From: an uncultured Bacteroidales bacterium
Lineage (GTDB): Bacteria; Bacteroidota; Bacteroidia; Bacteroidales; FEN-979
Direction: 5' to 3'
NCBI GenBank assembly: GCA_903875045.1
Contig: CAIQUS010000194.1
Coordinates: forward strand, 1 to 64,000
DNA length: 64,000 bases
In this document: positions 52,594 through 61,216 of the stretch, piece by piece
Layout of the letters: each line of letters opens with the position of its first letter
Position numbering within the stretch: position 1 is the first letter of the stretch
Made by a program: the position numbers and the translations under genes
The notes under the pieces: model-generated
What the model was told of the DNA's origin: nothing
Databases searched by the model: none
What the model saw: the letters and a program-made list of their open reading frames with translations, nothing else

Positions 52594-53586
52594 TCATTTT
52601 TTTACTATCTGCTCGTAGATACCGGCAAATTGCCTCCCGATCGCTTCGGGTTGGAACCGTTTCACATTTTCAAACCCTTTTTGAATCAACCCTGCACGCA
52701 GGGAGTCATCTTTTATCAGTTGAGTCACTGCTTCCCTGATGGCATCAATGCTTTCAACATCAATAACCAGGGCGGCTTCACCTGCAACCTCGGGAAGTGA
52801 AGTATTGTTGCCGGTGATCACAGGCCTGCCGATGGCGTTGGCTTCAAGGATTGGAAGCCCGAATCCTTCATACAGGGAAGCAAAGAGGACGATATCGGCG
52901 TTGCGGTAGTGATCCAGAACTTCATTGTATGGCAGGTTGTAAAAGTTTTCATATCTGATACGGTGCTTTTCAAGAAGCAGGGTTTGTTCGTCAGTTAATT
53001 TTCCAATGATGACAAGGGTCACGTCAAGTCCTTCCAGCGCCGGAATGACGCGTTGAAGGTTTTTATTCGGTGTTGTGCCAATTTGGAGGATTACAGGTCC
53101 TGATGCAGTAAACTCACGCGGACATTGTTTAATATCAGAAGAAATGCAGTCATAAACCACCAGGATTTTTTCAGCTTTGATCCCGGTTTCCCGGATCAAT
53201 TCCTGTTTGATGAATTCAGATATCACCGTGATATACCTGACCCGCATGGCCGGCATGGTAAACCAGAAAAACTTCAGTACGGCGCGCCGTAAACCTGCTC
53301 CCATGGAAAGAATGCGGAGATCGTGAATGGTCAGAATTGTTTTGCTCTTTTTCATAAAGACAGCGATGTAGTGAACATCGCCGGTAATATGGTTCACTTC
53401 CCCCTGATGAAATGCAGAATCGATGGTATTATAAACCCTTTTCCAAAGACCCTGGCTGTTTTGCTTCATTACATACCTTGAATATTGAACCCGGACCGGG
53501 AGCGCAGCGATGATGGTATCGAATAACTCTTCAATGCTGTGATGCCAGGGAGCATTGGCTTTACGGAAAAAAAATACGGTTTGCAT
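52594..53586 (-). CDS. Family 4 glycosyltransferase
   Basis: 330 residues. The C-domain contains [22 protein letters not shown] and [28 protein letters not shown], the nucleotide-sugar site with E-x7-E; the N-domain has [14 protein letters not shown], close to mannosyltransferase-type WbpY/WbdB enzymes. First glycosyltransferase gene in transcription order, 52 bases after the receiver gene. Cytoplasmic. Confidence 0.9.
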   Translation of the reverse strand: MQTVFFFRKANAPWHHSIEELFDTIIAALPVRVQYSRYVMKQNSQGLWKRVYNTIDSAFHQGEVNHITGDVHYIAVFMKKSKTILTIHDLRILSMGAGLRRAVLKFFWFTMPAMRVRYITVISEFIKQELIRETGIKAEKILVVYDCISSDIKQCPREFTASGPVILQIGTTPNKNLQRVIPALEGLDVTLVIIGKLTDEQTLLLEKHRIRYENFYNLPYNEVLDHYRNADIVLFASLYEGFGLPILEANAIGRPVITGNNTSLPEVAGEAALVIDVESIDAIREAVTQLIKDDSLRAGLIQKGFENVKRFQPEAIGRQFAGIYEQIVKK

Positions 53587-53638
53587 GAACTTGTCTCAAC
53601 CTACATTACTTAGCTCATCAAAAGGAAGCTGACAGATG

Positions 53639-54079
53639 TCATTCATTGTCTGACAAAAAATTCTTGATCCTCTTAAAAGTCCTTTTCACCGGTGTATTGG
53701 CAGACCTATTCCTGATATCTGATTCTATCTTTTGTAACACCGGCAGGAGCTTCTCAAATGCCTTCTCATCCTTTTTAATATAGTCTAACGCTCCCTGTTT
53801 TATTGACTGTACAGCAAGTTTGACACTCTTTTGGCCCGACATGAATATGACTTTCAGGTCAGGTTTATACGCCCTGATTTTCTGCAACACCTCCACACCG
53901 TTAACCAACCCAAGTTGTTGATCCATGATGACAACATCGGGAACTGTTCCCTCATAAACCTGCAAGATACATTCGAGCCCATTGTCAACATGTTTCACGT
54001 TCTCATATCCGGCGCTCTTCAACAGTTCTAAAAGCATCGTGGCATAAAAGGGGTCATCCTCAACTAATAATATAAACAT
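53639..54079 (-). CDS. Stand-alone receiver-domain protein
   Basis: 146 residues. The domain is complete: VEDDP at 6-10, phospho-acceptor Asp53 in VVIMDQQLG, Ser81 in IFMSGQ and Lys in DYIKKDE; a basic tail (TPVKRTFKRIKNFLSDNE) follows without any known output. It resembles the tail-anchored receiver at 48373 (both QGALD[FY]I.KD and a helical end). At the head of the minus-strand polysaccharide locus and opposite to a hybrid kinase gene, it may relay to a protein partner. Confidence 0.88.
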   Translation of the reverse strand: MFILLVEDDPFYATMLLELLKSAGYENVKHVDNGLECILQVYEGTVPDVVIMDQQLGLVNGVEVLQKIRAYKPDLKVIFMSGQKSVKLAVQSIKQGALDYIKKDEKAFEKLLPVLQKIESDIRNRSANTPVKRTFKRIKNFLSDNE

Positions 54080-54132
54080 AGCATTGAATTTAACAGGTAA
54101 GCAAGTCAGCCCGGGTTACTCTTAAAAAACAG

Positions 54133-54140
54133 GAAAGATA
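54133..54140 (-). promoter_or_regulatory. Possible promoter of the receiver gene and the polysaccharide locus
   Basis: TATCTTTC (54140-54133, minus strand) is one base from TAnnTTTG. Start near 54126 would give a 47-base leader. The -33 motif is weak, so this is only a candidate for the head promoter of the locus. Confidence 0.3.
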
Positions 54141-54326
54141 CAAAAAGCCCCGATACTAATTGCATTTTAAAACAGAAAATTTTTCTCGCTGTCCTGTTTC
54201 AGGAGAATATTTGTTGGCTAAGTATCCACGGCATTGTTTTTTTGTCGAATTTTGGGTTTGTGAATAATACAGGGTAACTATTGCCTGCCTGTCGGCCTGA
54301 AATAAAATAATACGGGAGCAAATTAC

Positions 54327-56198
54327 ATGGAAAAGATTGACCATAATCTGGTTTTACTTGAACTGGCATTATCCGCAGGAAGTGGCACTGAAAATTCAAA
54401 TTTCGATCTTGCCAGGTTATTAAACATGTCAATACCCAAATATATTCAGAAACTTGGGTGTTGCGGGGCTTGTGTTTTGCAAAGCACTGACCAGGGTTTA
54501 CAGGTGGTTTACAATAACAATCTGGTCGAAAAGCCATGGTTTCCCCTGACCGGTATTGCCAACGGGCTGTTTCTGGCGCCAGATCAATCCGGGAGGGCTG
54601 AATCATGCCTTATCATTAAAAATGAGTTGATTCATTATGTTTTCAACCTGGAGAAATTTGGATTGCTGATACTTTCCCGTGAAACGCAACTTGACAAGGA
54701 ATTTCATTCCCGGCTGCTCCCGGTAGTTGCCCTGCTGGCCTTTTCATGTTATACTTATGTGGAAATCAGCAGGCAGCGGAAAATGGTTGAAAAGCTGAAA
54801 CCGGAGCAAAATTTGCCTGATCTTGTCATTAGAAACACGCCTGATGAGTCGTCAAACATTGAATCGGATCGTTCCGCCATCGAACAAACAGATTTTAACA
54901 TCCATGAGTTGTTCCTGAGGGTATATGCTGCCAATGAGTATTTGGCTGAGGGAAAAAACATACTTGTGCAATTCTCCGTTGATCCGGCTATTCCTGAGGT
55001 TTTAAATGGTGATTTTGTCCGCCTTCACAAGGCACTTCATCATCTGGTAAGTAATGCCGTCAGATATACACAGGAAGGGAAGATCGAATTACACGCAAAA
55101 CTTATTGAAAGCAAACATGGGACAAACAAAATCCTGTTTGTTGTTGAAGATACCGGCATCGGGATCAGTCCTGAAAATCAAAAAACAATGTTCAATGGTT
55201 TTCAGCGGGGTGATGAAGAAATCACCTTCACCCACACAGGAGCCGGCCCTGGTTTGGCTATCAGTAAGCAACTTGTTGAGATTATGGGCGGAAACCTTTT
55301 TATGGAAAGTACGAAAAACATTGGCAGCAGTTTTTTCTTCACCCTTGAAATTCCAACCAAATCTGTTTCAGCCAATGAAACAATTACAACTGCCGACGAA
55401 CCTAAGTCTGCACCATTCAGCGGATACCGGTTTTTATTGGTTGAAGACAACAAGTTCAACCAGCTCATCACCAAGTCAGTTCTGGAAATATGGGGTGGCT
55501 CAGTGATTATCACGGAAAATGGCCAACAGGCAGTGGACATCCTTTCCACCGAAAAATTTGACTTAATTTTGATGGATATTCAGATGCCGGTAATGGATGG
55601 ATTAACTGCGTCTCATATCATCAGAAACACACTCAATTTGTCAACTCCCATCCTTGCCATTACTGCCAATGTCGTAAAAGGGATCGAAGAAAGATGTGAG
55701 AAGGCCGGAATGCAGGGTTACCTTCCAAAACCAATAGATAAAAATAAACTGCGTGAGAAAATAATTACCATGATTCAGGCAGATCAGGGGCAAAAGAAAG
55801 CGCCGCGGGCGATTATTCCCGAAATTGAGGCATCAGCACCGGTGATGGATGAAATGATTATTGCCGACACGTCCAGGTTATTAAAAATGGTCGGCAATGA
55901 TAAGTCAATGCTGAATAGAATGATTTTCAAGTTTCTGGAAGTTACCCCGTCTTATATGAAAGAGTTATCTGATGCGGATTTGCATCATAATTCTGATGCA
56001 ATCAACAGGATGTCTCACAAGATGAAATCGAGCATCGATCTGGTTTCTGTAAACACCATGCGGGATCTTATCAAACAGATCAATGATGAGGCTAAAATAT
56101 CCGGCGATGCCGAAAACCTTCATGAAATGATTAAAAAATTTTCCGGGTATTTTGAATTGCTGGTCAGGCAGCTGAATGATATTGTAAGAATGAGTTAA
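54327..56198 (+). CDS. Hybrid ATPase-receiver-HPt protein lacking a HisKA domain
   Basis: 623 residues. Residues about 10-150 resemble a GAF-like sensor module. Instead of a HisKA domain there is a short linker (about 155-190). The ATPase domain (about 190-345) has N-box HHLVSNAVRYT (Asn243), DTGIGIS and a changed G2 box GAGPGLAIS for GTGLGLAI. The receiver (about 366-485) has Asp417 in LILMDIQMPVMDG and Lys468 in YLPKPI. A C-terminal HPt domain (about 515-620) has His564 in RMSHKMKSSIDLV. Without the helix pair carrying the phospho-His it cannot act as an orthodox kinase alone. Divergent from the receiver gene at 53639. Confidence 0.82.
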   Translation: MEKIDHNLVLLELALSAGSGTENSNFDLARLLNMSIPKYIQKLGCCGACVLQSTDQGLQVVYNNNLVEKPWFPLTGIANGLFLAPDQSGRAESCLIIKNELIHYVFNLEKFGLLILSRETQLDKEFHSRLLPVVALLAFSCYTYVEISRQRKMVEKLKPEQNLPDLVIRNTPDESSNIESDRSAIEQTDFNIHELFLRVYAANEYLAEGKNILVQFSVDPAIPEVLNGDFVRLHKALHHLVSNAVRYTQEGKIELHAKLIESKHGTNKILFVVEDTGIGISPENQKTMFNGFQRGDEEITFTHTGAGPGLAISKQLVEIMGGNLFMESTKNIGSSFFFTLEIPTKSVSANETITTADEPKSAPFSGYRFLLVEDNKFNQLITKSVLEIWGGSVIITENGQQAVDILSTEKFDLILMDIQMPVMDGLTASHIIRNTLNLSTPILAITANVVKGIEERCEKAGMQGYLPKPIDKNKLREKIITMIQADQGQKKAPRAIIPEIEASAPVMDEMIIADTSRLLKMVGNDKSMLNRMIFKFLEVTPSYMKELSDADLHHNSDAINRMSHKMKSSIDLVSVNTMRDLIKQINDEAKISGDAENLHEMIKKFSGYFELLVRQLNDIVRMS

Positions 56199-56220
56199 TG
56201 CGCAACGGGGCTTCCAAATC

Positions 56221-57003
56221 ATGAGTGAGCTTTATTTTATCTTTTACAAGACATTTTTGCAATTTTTGATGCCGCTAGGAGTCGGTTTTATCGGATTGGC
56301 GGCTGCACTGTTTTTACTTTTCAAAAGAGCTGAAAACAAAACCGGTTTCAGACTGTTTTTGTGTTCCTTTTTATGGCTTTGGCTTTGGAGCATGCCGGTA
56401 TGGAGTGATTTCATTCGTGGCAAACTGGAGACACAGTTTCATTACCTGCCTGCCACCATGTATCCCGAGGCAGATGCAATTGTGGTATTGGGCGGCGGTG
56501 TGAGGGGATTTGCAGGAACAGATTACCCAAATTTCGACCTTAACGGAGCCGCCGACCGTGAATTGTTTGCATCTCAACTATATCATGCAGGGAAGGCCAG
56601 CCTGGTCTTTGCAAGCGGAGGATCTGATCCGGTCATCAAAACCGGCACAGCTGCGCTGGCCATGAAGGACTTTCTGGTACTCCTCGGCGTTCCTGATTCT
56701 GCCATCCGGATTGGTGCCAACAGCAGGAACACAATAGAAAATGTAAAGGAGGTCGCAAATATGATGAAGAAGATTAAAGGGAAATCAATCTTACTCGTAA
56801 CTTCGGCGATTCACATGCCGCGTGCGATCAGATTGTTTGCTCATACCGGGCTGCATGTAGTCCCCGCTCCGACCGATTTCGAAACTATTTCCGTTCCATT
56901 CCGGCTGATCAGGTTACTACCGGATGCAGAAGCTTTGGAAAACAGCTCACGTGCAGCGAAAGAGGTTCTCGGATTATGGATCAATAAGCTAAATGGGCAT
57001 TAA
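56221..57003 (+). CDS. ElyC/SanA/YdcF (DUF218) family envelope protein
   Basis: 260 residues. Two membrane helices near 10-33 and 42-60 precede the DUF218 domain with ADAIVVLGGG, LVFASGGSDP, the NSRNTIENVKE motif and LVTSAIHMPRAIRLF. ElyC-type proteins affect envelope integrity and undecaprenyl-phosphate use during peptidoglycan and polysaccharide synthesis in E. coli. Location beside a polysaccharide locus fits a role in lipid-carrier economy, but this is inference. Its last codons overlap the convergent hybrid kinase gene by four bases. Confidence 0.85.
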   Translation: MSELYFIFYKTFLQFLMPLGVGFIGLAAALFLLFKRAENKTGFRLFLCSFLWLWLWSMPVWSDFIRGKLETQFHYLPATMYPEADAIVVLGGGVRGFAGTDYPNFDLNGAADRELFASQLYHAGKASLVFASGGSDPVIKTGTAALAMKDFLVLLGVPDSAIRIGANSRNTIENVKEVANMMKKIKGKSILLVTSAIHMPRAIRLFAHTGLHVVPAPTDFETISVPFRLIRLLPDAEALENSSRAAKEVLGLWINKLNGH

Positions 57004-60000
57004 ACCTTCGAAGGGTGATCGGCGACCCATTTTTCAAGTTGTGTGATCAGAATTGGGAATGTTGCTTTTAATTTTGTAAACAAACCCGGAAGCTGGTCGA
57101 GATTTTGTTTCTGACAGCTAAAGTTGCAGATGAGTTTAATTGGATCACTTATGGTTGGTGCTGCAATGAGATCGAGACTTGATTTAATTTTTTGAGAAAT
57201 CTTCTTCATCTCGTCTAAATTTTCGGTCTGATAAGCATTTATCAAAGCCTTGTGATTTTCCGGGATGTATTGCAGGAAATTGACAATCACATTACGTACC
57301 TGTTCCTGGTTGTAATTTAAAAACCGGGTAAGCCTGGCCAGTTCAAAGTGAACCTCTTCCTGAACTGCTTCTGCCGCGGAAATTTTCAGCGGGCTGATTT
57401 CTTTGACAAAGGCAGTTGGTTGAATGCCAAGAGCCTTCAATAATTTTTTATACAGATCTTCTTCATCAAATGGCTTGGTAATATAGTCGTTCATCCCGGC
57501 ACCATATGCTCTCTGAATGGCCTCTTTGGTTACATTGGCTGTGAGAGCGATGATTGGTGTGATCCTGGTGATTTCGTTACGGATAATCCTGGTAGCCGTA
57601 ATGCCATCCATGACAGGCATTTGCATATCCATTAAAATAATATCGTAAGTGGTTTGCCTGAGAAGATGAACAGCAATGCTCCCGTTTTCGGCAATTTCGG
57701 TTGATGCACCCCATTTTTCGATGATTGATTGAACAATGAACTGATTGAATTCATTATCTTCAACAATCAAAATCTTCTTATTCTCCAAAGCATGCAGGTC
57801 AACCGTTACCTTATCATCTGCTCTTTGAAACACTTTTTCATCACTGACTCCAAATTCCAGGGTAAAGTAGAAGCGGCTGCCTTTCCCTTTTTCACTTTCA
57901 ACCTGCAACTCCCCACCCATCAGGGCTACGAGTTGCTTGCTGATGGCAAGGCCCAACCCGGTTCCGCCGTATTTACGGGTTACGCTGTCATCTTCCTGGC
58001 TGAACTGTTCGAAAACATTGCTAAGGTTTTCTTTGGAAATACCGATGCCTGTGTCTGTCACAACAAACAGCAATCTTGCTTTTTCTTCATGGATCTCCAC
58101 AAGCTGGCATGACACCTCGACCTCCCCGGTTTGGGTGAATTTGATCGCATTGCTGACCAGGTTGGCAAGGACCTGCTGAATCCTTACCGGGTCCCCGATC
58201 AAGGCATTTCCAATATCCTGGTTTACCCGTGTTGTGAAGGTAATCATTTTTTCTTCAGCCGCATGCTCCTGGAGACTGTACGTCCGTTTTATAACTTCAT
58301 GAATATTGAACGGAATGGATTCCAATTCGATTTTTCCAGCTTCAATTTTCGAGAAATCAAGGATTTCATTGATGATTCCCAATAAATTTTCACCTGAAAT
58401 GATCAGCTTATCGTTGAGTTTTTTCTGTTCATGATTGAGGTTGGTTTGACGCATGAGTCTGGACAAGCCAATAACTGCATTCATCGGAGTGCGGATTTCA
58501 TGGCTCATATTTGCCAGGAACAGGTTTTTGGCTTTGGTTGAATCCTCTGCAACTTTTCTGGCTTCGATAAGTTCTTCCAGGTTTTTCTTCCGTTTGGTGA
58601 TATCAGAGACAGCAATGGTCAAAAAATGTTCATCATCTACCTGTGTCCGCTGTATTTTTAGTTCTATCGGAAAGGTTATCCCGTCATTTCTTTTGCCGGC
58701 CAGTTCTAATGGTTTTCCGAGAACAGAAGCCTCAGTGGTATCATTGATCAGGTTCACTGCACTGTCAAAGCTGTTCAGCTGTTCTTCGGGCATGAGCAGA
58801 TGGATGTTCCGTCCAATCAATGAATCCCTGGAGTATCCCCAAATGATGGTTACCTCATCATTGATCATTACAATTTTATTCTGCAGATCGATGGTAATAA
58901 TTCCTTCACCTACCGTGTTCAGGACGGATCTGAAAAGGTTCTCGGATTTTTCCAGTGCATATTCCGCCTTTTTCAGTTCTGTGATCTCCAAACCATACCC
59001 GATCAGCTGGATTACCTCACCTGCATCATTAAATATCGGGCTGACAGATCTGTGATAATACTTTTTTTCATTATTATTCTGGGGGAGAGCTTCTTCGAAG
59101 CTGATTTGTCTCTTTTCGTTTAGTGCTTTTGTGAGTAATTTTTGTCTTTGTTCGCCAACCGATTTCGCGATCCCATAGCGTTCACAGAACTGGAGATCAT
59201 TCTTGCCGATGACCCAGTTTCTGGCTTCCGCATCCGAGAGCCCGTCAGGATTCACATAAATGTAATTCAGCTGGTTATCAAATACTGCAAGGTGTCCCGG
59301 AAGATCCCCGAGTATCTGTTCATAGAATTTCTGTAATCTCACAATTTTGTCCTCAGCAAGTTTCCTTTCAGTTATGTCGCGTGCAACCGCCTGAAGTTCC
59401 CTGACCTGACCATTTTCGATGATCAGCCTGACGTTTTGGCCAAGCCAGATCTCTTTTCCGGTAGCGGTGAGGAATGGGAATTCAAAGTAGCTGTTTTCTT
59501 TTCTTTCTGCGATCTGATTGCGGTACACATCTTGCACCTTCTGATGGAAATCGCTCCGGATAAAATCAAGGTAATGCCTGCCAATCAACTGAGCATTGGC
59601 CGACTCACTGATTCGTTCACCAACCTGGTTGATGAAAGTGAAATAACCTTCAGGTGAAATAGCGTAAATCAGGTCATTGGCATCATCGACAATCTGCCGG
59701 TATTTCAGTTCGCTTTCGCGGAGTTTTTGTTCTGATTTTTTCCTGGATGTAATATCCCTGTATTGCCAGAGATTCCCGAGAAATTTTTCATTCAGAAAAA
59801 TCGGGATGTAATCCCGTTCAAAAACACGATCATCGGCAAGTTCAAGTTCTTCCCCGATCATGGTTTTTTTTTCAGCCAGGATTATTTCGATCCTTTGTAA
59901 AAAATGCTCCGGATCTTTAAAAAGATCTTTTGACTGTTGAGCCGAATTGGAACAATCGGAGCCTATCAAATACTCAGGCTCAACCGGGATCCCGAACATA

Positions 60001-60992
60001 TTACAGAATGTTTTATTTATCAGGGCGATATTCCGGAACTGATCTTCAACGAGAATTCCTGCATGCAGATTTTTAATCAGGGTAGACAAACGGGTTGAAA
60101 CCGATTCCATCTCATCCTTGACTTTATTTTGTTCAGTGATGTCACGCATGATGGAAATGAAATTGGTCAGTTCCCCATGGGCATTAAACACCGGCTGAAT
60201 TTGCAGCCTTACCCAATAGGGTTGCCCGCTTTTATGATAGTTAATCAGTTCTGTTTCAACGGGGATCAACTTTGCCTGTGCCTGAGCAATTTCACTGACA
60301 ATTTGCGGATTTGTCGCTGTTCCCTGCAGGATCTTGCCAGGTTTCAGTCCTTTCACCTCTTCAAAATTGAAGCCTGTGATGCGTTCAAAACTAGGGTTTA
60401 CCCATTCAGCGAGTCCGTCTTTATCTGTGATGATAACGGCGTTATCCGTTTCCTTGGCGATCATTGAAGCCAATTTCAATTCAGCCTGAGTGAGGATATT
60501 TCCGTAAATACCACCGGCAATGTTGCAAATAAATGACAAGATGGCAACCATTTCACCATCGAAATGGTTTTTCTTTCCACTAACAATTCCGAATGCTCCA
60601 ACAGCCTGCTCCCCGTTCATCACCGGGATATAAAGCCTTGAACGGACCACAAAACTTCTTGCAGACGAGACGGATCTGTGTTCAGGGTCATTTTCCGTGT
60701 CCGGAATATTTAAAATCTCCCGGGTGCGAAAAACATGGCCCGGGTGCCGCTCGGTTGCAGTGCGATCGGCTTCACTTTTTTCCATTTCATTGAACCCTTT
60801 GGCCACCAGCAGTTTCAAACGGTTTGTCTGGAAATCGTAAAGGTAAAGCCCTGAAAATTCAATATCCATGAGGTCATCAAGCACCTCCTCCACCGCAACG
60901 GCAAGTTCCTGCAAAGTATGAATAGATGTATAGGTGGCAGTAAACCGGTTCAGACGGTTTAACAAACCCAAATGATCATTTACCTTTATCAT
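57000..60992 (-). CDS. Hybrid histidine kinase: GAF-PAS(x5)-HisKA-HATPase-REC-degenerate HPt
   Basis: 1330 residues, soluble. GAF about 10-168; PAS units about 172-288, 298-415, 424-543, 552-672 and 680-800. Transmitter with His831 in NMSHEIRTPMNAVIGLS, N-box NLVSNAIKFT (Asn948), DTGIGIS and GGTGLGLAIS. Receiver about 1072-1188 with Asp1122 in IILMDMQMPVMDG and Lys1173. The tail (about 1205-1325) aligns with the HPt of the 54327 gene, but ISQKIKSSLDLI has Gln1267 where SHKMKSSIDLV has the phospho-His. So the chain ends at the receiver unless another HPt (for example His564 of the neighbour) receives the phosphate. Convergent with the ydcF-like gene. Confidence 0.9.
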   Translation of the reverse strand: MIKVNDHLGLLNRLNRFTATYTSIHTLQELAVAVEEVLDDLMDIEFSGLYLYDFQTNRLKLLVAKGFNEMEKSEADRTATERHPGHVFRTREILNIPDTENDPEHRSVSSARSFVVRSRLYIPVMNGEQAVGAFGIVSGKKNHFDGEMVAILSFICNIAGGIYGNILTQAELKLASMIAKETDNAVIITDKDGLAEWVNPSFERITGFNFEEVKGLKPGKILQGTATNPQIVSEIAQAQAKLIPVETELINYHKSGQPYWVRLQIQPVFNAHGELTNFISIMRDITEQNKVKDEMESVSTRLSTLIKNLHAGILVEDQFRNIALINKTFCNMFGIPVEPEYLIGSDCSNSAQQSKDLFKDPEHFLQRIEIILAEKKTMIGEELELADDRVFERDYIPIFLNEKFLGNLWQYRDITSRKKSEQKLRESELKYRQIVDDANDLIYAISPEGYFTFINQVGERISESANAQLIGRHYLDFIRSDFHQKVQDVYRNQIAERKENSYFEFPFLTATGKEIWLGQNVRLIIENGQVRELQAVARDITERKLAEDKIVRLQKFYEQILGDLPGHLAVFDNQLNYIYVNPDGLSDAEARNWVIGKNDLQFCERYGIAKSVGEQRQKLLTKALNEKRQISFEEALPQNNNEKKYYHRSVSPIFNDAGEVIQLIGYGLEITELKKAEYALEKSENLFRSVLNTVGEGIITIDLQNKIVMINDEVTIIWGYSRDSLIGRNIHLLMPEEQLNSFDSAVNLINDTTEASVLGKPLELAGKRNDGITFPIELKIQRTQVDDEHFLTIAVSDITKRKKNLEELIEARKVAEDSTKAKNLFLANMSHEIRTPMNAVIGLSRLMRQTNLNHEQKKLNDKLIISGENLLGIINEILDFSKIEAGKIELESIPFNIHEVIKRTYSLQEHAAEEKMITFTTRVNQDIGNALIGDPVRIQQVLANLVSNAIKFTQTGEVEVSCQLVEIHEEKARLLFVVTDTGIGISKENLSNVFEQFSQEDDSVTRKYGGTGLGLAISKQLVALMGGELQVESEKGKGSRFYFTLEFGVSDEKVFQRADDKVTVDLHALENKKILIVEDNEFNQFIVQSIIEKWGASTEIAENGSIAVHLLRQTTYDIILMDMQMPVMDGITATRIIRNEITRITPIIALTANVTKEAIQRAYGAGMNDYITKPFDEEDLYKKLLKALGIQPTAFVKEISPLKISAAEAVQEEVHFELARLTRFLNYNQEQVRNVIVNFLQYIPENHKALINAYQTENLDEMKKISQKIKSSLDLIAAPTISDPIKLICNFSCQKQNLDQLPGLFTKLKATFPILITQLEKWVADHPSKV

Positions 60993-61136
60993 GGGATTAC
61001 ACTTAACCTGATTGATTCAAAAAACCATATTCCTGCCTGAACAAAAGTTCCGGTAAAAAAATGATCTGCAAAATTGCGAAAAACCGCGGAACCTTTTATT
61101 GAATTCATCCGCAAATGATCTGACAGTCGCTTTCTG

Positions 61137-61144
61137 CAAAAGTA
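61137..61144 (-). promoter_or_regulatory. Possible promoter of the 1330-residue hybrid kinase
   Basis: TACTTTTG followed by C on the minus strand (61144-61137) fits TAnnTTTG. Start near 61130 would give a leader of about 138 bases. The -33 position is not convincing. Confidence 0.35.
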
Positions 61145-61216
61145 ATTCTTTTGACAACCGCTGAAGTAAAAAATGGGTTTGCCTGCCGGTATGTTTTTAG
61201 GAAGAGAAGAATGCTA

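Noticed and set aside
24733-54079. Genomic island or prophage
   Set aside because: No integrase, phage genes, flanking tRNA repeats or insertion sequences were seen at the borders; the locus looks like a resident polysaccharide cluster, although such loci are often exchanged.
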